A DNA stretch of 17,401 nt from assembly GCA_964431735.1 (NCBI GenBank), contig CAYSLJ010000146.1, forward strand, positions 1 to 17,401, written 5' to 3'. The notes under the pieces are model-generated. The model did not search any database. It saw only the letters and a program-made list of their open reading frames with translations, and was not told the DNA's origin. Positions within the stretch are counted from its first letter, which is position 1; the number at the start of each line of letters is the position of its first letter. This document shows, in pieces, positions 15,322 to 17,401 of the stretch. This DNA comes from CALARM01 sp964431735 (GTDB lineage Bacteria > Vulcanimicrobiota > SpSt-956 > JAKJGF01). The position numbers and the translations under genes were made by a program.

Positions 15322-15349
15322 GTAACGCGTCACGCGTTACGCGTGACGC
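15322..15349. repeat. GTNACGC heptamer array using all four bases
   Basis: Four contiguous units read GTAACGC, GTCACGC, GTTACGC, GTGACGC: the third base takes each of A, C, T and G once. GAGGAAAGATAC follows, as at other copies. It lies between the unknown gene and argS. Confidence 0.8.
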
Positions 15350-15388
15350 GAGGAAAGATACAATTAATAAAATTCTATTCCTAAAACA

Positions 15389-15442
15389 GTGATAAGTGAG
15401 AGGTGAAGGTGAGATGGAATTTCACTTTTCACTTTTTACTTT
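15389..15442. repeat. GTGANNN heptamer palindrome in the argS leader
   Basis: GTGATAA, GTGAGAG, a 6-nt GTGAAG and GTGAGAT (15389-15415) face TTTCACT, TTTCACT, TTTTACT (about 15420-15440). The hairpin would end about 3-5 nt before the GGAGG ribosome binding site of argS, so it could affect translation initiation. Confidence 0.65.
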
Positions 15443-15453
15443 ATGGAGGCCTT

Positions 15454-17214
15454 ATGATAAAAACAAAAATTGAAGAATTTATATCAAAATCCCTGAATGA
15501 AACAGGGGTGACAGAATATAATGTCAGAATAGATCTTACCCCTGACGGACATAAAGGTGATTTTACTTTTAACTCTTTTCCTCTGGCAAAGATATTGAGG
15601 AAAAATCCGAAGATTATTGCAGAAAATCTTGCTGAAAAACTGAAAGTTTATGATCTCTTTGAAACACTGGAAACTGTGCAGGGATATTTAAATATTACCG
15701 TTAACAGGGAAAAACTTTTCTCTTCCGTTCTGGCCGTCATTTTAAAAGATGGTTTGAATTACGGTTCGAGTGACAGGTATAAAGGTAAAAAGGTTATGGT
15801 AGAATATTCTTCTCCCAATACCAACAAACCTCAGCATCTGGGACATGTAAGAAACAATGTCCTCGGTATGGCTCTTTCCAGTATCCTTGAAAATGCAGGT
15901 TATGAAGTAATAAGAACAAATCTGATAAATAACAGAGGTATTCACATATGTAAATCCATGCTTGCATATAAGAAATGGGGCGAAGGCAGGGAACCAGATG
16001 TTAAAGGTGACCATTTTGTCGGTAATTATTATGTGCTTTTTGAAAAAAAATATGATGAAGAATATAGAGAATATTTGAAGGAAAATCCTGGATGTAATAT
16101 CAGTAAAGAGGATTTTTTCAAAATTTCAAAGTTAGGGCAGGAAGCACAGAAGATGCTTCAAATGTGGGAAGAGGGAGATAAAGAAACAATAGAACTGTGG
16201 GAAAAAATGAATAACTGGGTTATTGATGGTTTTATGGAAACCTATAGATTGCTTGGTTGCACATTTGACAGGATATATCTGGAAAGTAATACTTATATGA
16301 TGGGTAAGAAAATAGTTCTGGATGCCCTCGAACCCGGTATAGTTTACAGGGGAGAAGACAGAGCAGTAAAAATAGATCTGTCTGAAGAAGGCCTCGGGCA
16401 CAAGGTGCTTCTCCGTTCTGACGGCACATCTGTTTATATGACACAGGATATTGGCACTACTGTTCATAAACACGAAGATTATAAAACTGATTTACAATTC
16501 TTTGTCGTAGGAGACGAACAAAATTTTCATTTTAAAGTCTTATTCTCTATACTTAAAAGACTGGGATACGATTTTGCTGAAGGTTGCCGCCATTATTCTT
16601 ATGGTATGATAAATTTGCCTGAAGGAAAAATGAAATCCAGAGAAGGTACTGTCGTTGATGCAGATGAACTTATAGCCAGTCTCCAGAATATGGGAAAAGA
16701 TATAATGGCAGGAAGAGATATGGGAAAAGATATTGAAGATAGATCTCTGAAACTGGCACTGGCAGCACTTAAATTTATGATATTGAAAATAAACCCGGCA
16801 AGCACCATGATCTTTAATCCGAAAGAAGCCATTTCTTTTGAAGGTGATACAGGTCCTTATTTACTTTATGTTTATGTCAGATGTCAGCATATACTGGCTA
16901 AAGCAGGTTCTATTGATTTTGAAGGTATAAATTACAAAAGACTTGGCAATGAAGAGGAAGTTGCACTGGTAAAACATTTAAGTTATTTTCCTGAATTATG
17001 CCTTACTGTTGCCACTGACTACAATCTCTCTGTTCTTGCCAGTTATTTATTAAACCTGGGGAAAAGGTTTCACAGGTTTTACCATCTTCATGACGTATTG
17101 CATCAGGATGACTCTGAACTGATGATAGCCAGGCTGGCAATGATTAAATGTGTAAGAGATGTAATTTCTAAAGGATTAAAATTACTTTTTATAGATACTG
17201 TGGAAGAAATGTGA
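15454..17214 (+). CDS. argS: Arginyl-tRNA synthetase
   Basis: 586 residues from ATG 15454, just after GGAGG (15445-15449). An in-frame ATG at 15403 would add 17 residues encoded by the heptamer repeat and is rejected. The class I enzyme charges tRNA(Arg) with arginine in the cytoplasm. It has the N-terminal Arg-tRNA-synthetase domain (about 1-90), SSPNTNKPQHLGHVRNN with the HIGH-type HLGH (128-131), and KMKSREGT (392-399) at the KMSK position, where many ArgRS enzymes deviate from consensus. The C-terminal DALR anticodon-binding domain begins near FEGDTGPYLLYVYVRCQ (about 462). The end (GLKLLFIDTVEEM) matches the usual C-terminus, so the protein is complete. A 10-residue in-frame repeat (MGKDIMAGRD, MGKDIEDRSL) lies just after the KMSK region. 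Confidence 0.96.
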   Translation: MIKTKIEEFISKSLNETGVTEYNVRIDLTPDGHKGDFTFNSFPLAKILRKNPKIIAENLAEKLKVYDLFETLETVQGYLNITVNREKLFSSVLAVILKDGLNYGSSDRYKGKKVMVEYSSPNTNKPQHLGHVRNNVLGMALSSILENAGYEVIRTNLINNRGIHICKSMLAYKKWGEGREPDVKGDHFVGNYYVLFEKKYDEEYREYLKENPGCNISKEDFFKISKLGQEAQKMLQMWEEGDKETIELWEKMNNWVIDGFMETYRLLGCTFDRIYLESNTYMMGKKIVLDALEPGIVYRGEDRAVKIDLSEEGLGHKVLLRSDGTSVYMTQDIGTTVHKHEDYKTDLQFFVVGDEQNFHFKVLFSILKRLGYDFAEGCRHYSYGMINLPEGKMKSREGTVVDADELIASLQNMGKDIMAGRDMGKDIEDRSLKLALAALKFMILKINPASTMIFNPKEAISFEGDTGPYLLYVYVRCQHILAKAGSIDFEGINYKRLGNEEEVALVKHLSYFPELCLTVATDYNLSVLASYLLNLGKRFHRFYHLHDVLHQDDSELMIARLAMIKCVRDVISKGLKLLFIDTVEEM

Positions 17215-17304
17215 GGAGTTTTTTTTATTATGAGAAGGTATTTTGCAGCTAAAACCATTACTGTGACAGGGGTTGGAAAATTTAAAAAATATTTTTCGAA
17301 ACTA

Positions 17305-17333
17305 TTGACATAGTCGAGATCGAGTAGTATAAT
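17305..17333 (+). promoter_or_regulatory. Perfect-consensus sigma70 promoter
   Basis: TTGACA (17305-17310), 17-nt spacer, TATAAT (17328-17333): both hexamers and the spacing match consensus exactly. An AT-rich start region follows. This is the strength expected for a stable-RNA operon. Confidence 0.85.
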
Positions 17334-17349
17334 ATATATTTGGGTCAAG

Positions 17350-17401
17350 TAAGTGGACTTTGAAAACTAAATAGCATACAAGAGATTGAGATTACGAAAA
17401 G
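17350..17401 (+). promoter_or_regulatory. Probable rRNA operon leader with boxA-like sequence
   Basis: GTGGACTTTGAAAACTAAAT (17352-17371) resembles the CTTTGAAAACT boxA-type antitermination region found before 16S rRNA and in 16S-23S spacers of many bacteria. Together with the promoter at 17305 it suggests that a 16S rRNA gene begins a short distance beyond 17401. No rRNA sequence itself is visible. Confidence 0.5.

Noticed and set aside
15322..15349. Possible CRISPR array from regularly spaced repeats
   Set aside because: Units are 7 bp, directly adjacent, with no spacers and no cas genes.
15403..15453. Upstream in-frame ATG as the argS start
   Set aside because: The extra 17 codons are encoded by the heptamer repeat and lack a ribosome binding site; GGAGG precedes ATG 15454.
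17230..17313. 27-codon frame after argS with GAGGAG upstream
   Set aside because: The spacing to the ribosome binding site is 12 nt, the frame ends inside the -35 region of the next promoter, and no motif is visible.

Overview
The window is an AT-rich bacterial chromosome segment with well-formed AGGAG-type ribosome binding sites. It carries 12 recognisable or plausible protein genes and an unusually large amount of repeat-filled intergenic DNA. The gene set (Hanks-type Ser/Thr kinase, multi-PAS hybrid histidine kinase, PilT-like ATPase, TatA, arginyl-tRNA synthetase) suggests a free-living bacterium. I cannot name the phylum from the sequence. Heptamer repeats like those here are best known from filamentous cyanobacteria, but nothing in the proteins requires a cyanobacterium.

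Layout. 1-308: no gene; a hairpin at the left edge, a GCGTNAC heptamer array and a degenerate inverted-repeat element. 309-2428 (minus): a secreted protein of unknown function translationally coupled to an APC-family amino-acid permease. 2468-2627: a heptamer palindrome element. 2642-3610 (minus): a protein with an HEYGH metallopeptidase motif. 3636-3958: a layered set of mobile-element-like inverted repeats, including a 210-bp element bounded by an exact 11-bp direct repeat. 4274-5287 (plus): a 3'-truncated type I restriction-modification methyltransferase (hsdM) with no partner genes. 5392-8142 (minus): a Ser/Thr kinase followed after 3 nt by an organic-anion transporter. 8508-10775 (minus): a soluble hybrid histidine kinase. 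10917-11132: a second mobile-element-like repeat with a 9-bp flanking direct repeat. 11382-11579 (minus): tatA with its own promoter. 11925-13013 (plus): a divergent PilT-family ATPase. 13072-13356 (minus): a small membrane protein. 13640-13860: a terminator-like hairpin, a strong sigma70 promoter and a structured leader RNA. 13877-15283 (plus): an unrecognised protein with a CxxC motif, a PD-(D/E)XK-like patch and an oligo-lysine tail. 15454-17214 (plus): argS. The right edge has a perfect-consensus promoter followed by boxA-like leader sequence, which suggests that an rRNA operon starts just outside the window.

How it fits together. Most genes look like independent housekeeping or signalling units. 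Linked pairs are the secreted protein with the permease, and the kinase with the transporter. The two most distinctive features are (i) at least four interspersed repeat families, two of them built from 7-bp units with a GT.A core, and (ii) the promoter, structured RNA and unknown protein module at 13640-15283, which is the best candidate here for an undescribed system. All family calls come from reading the sequence; no database search was run.
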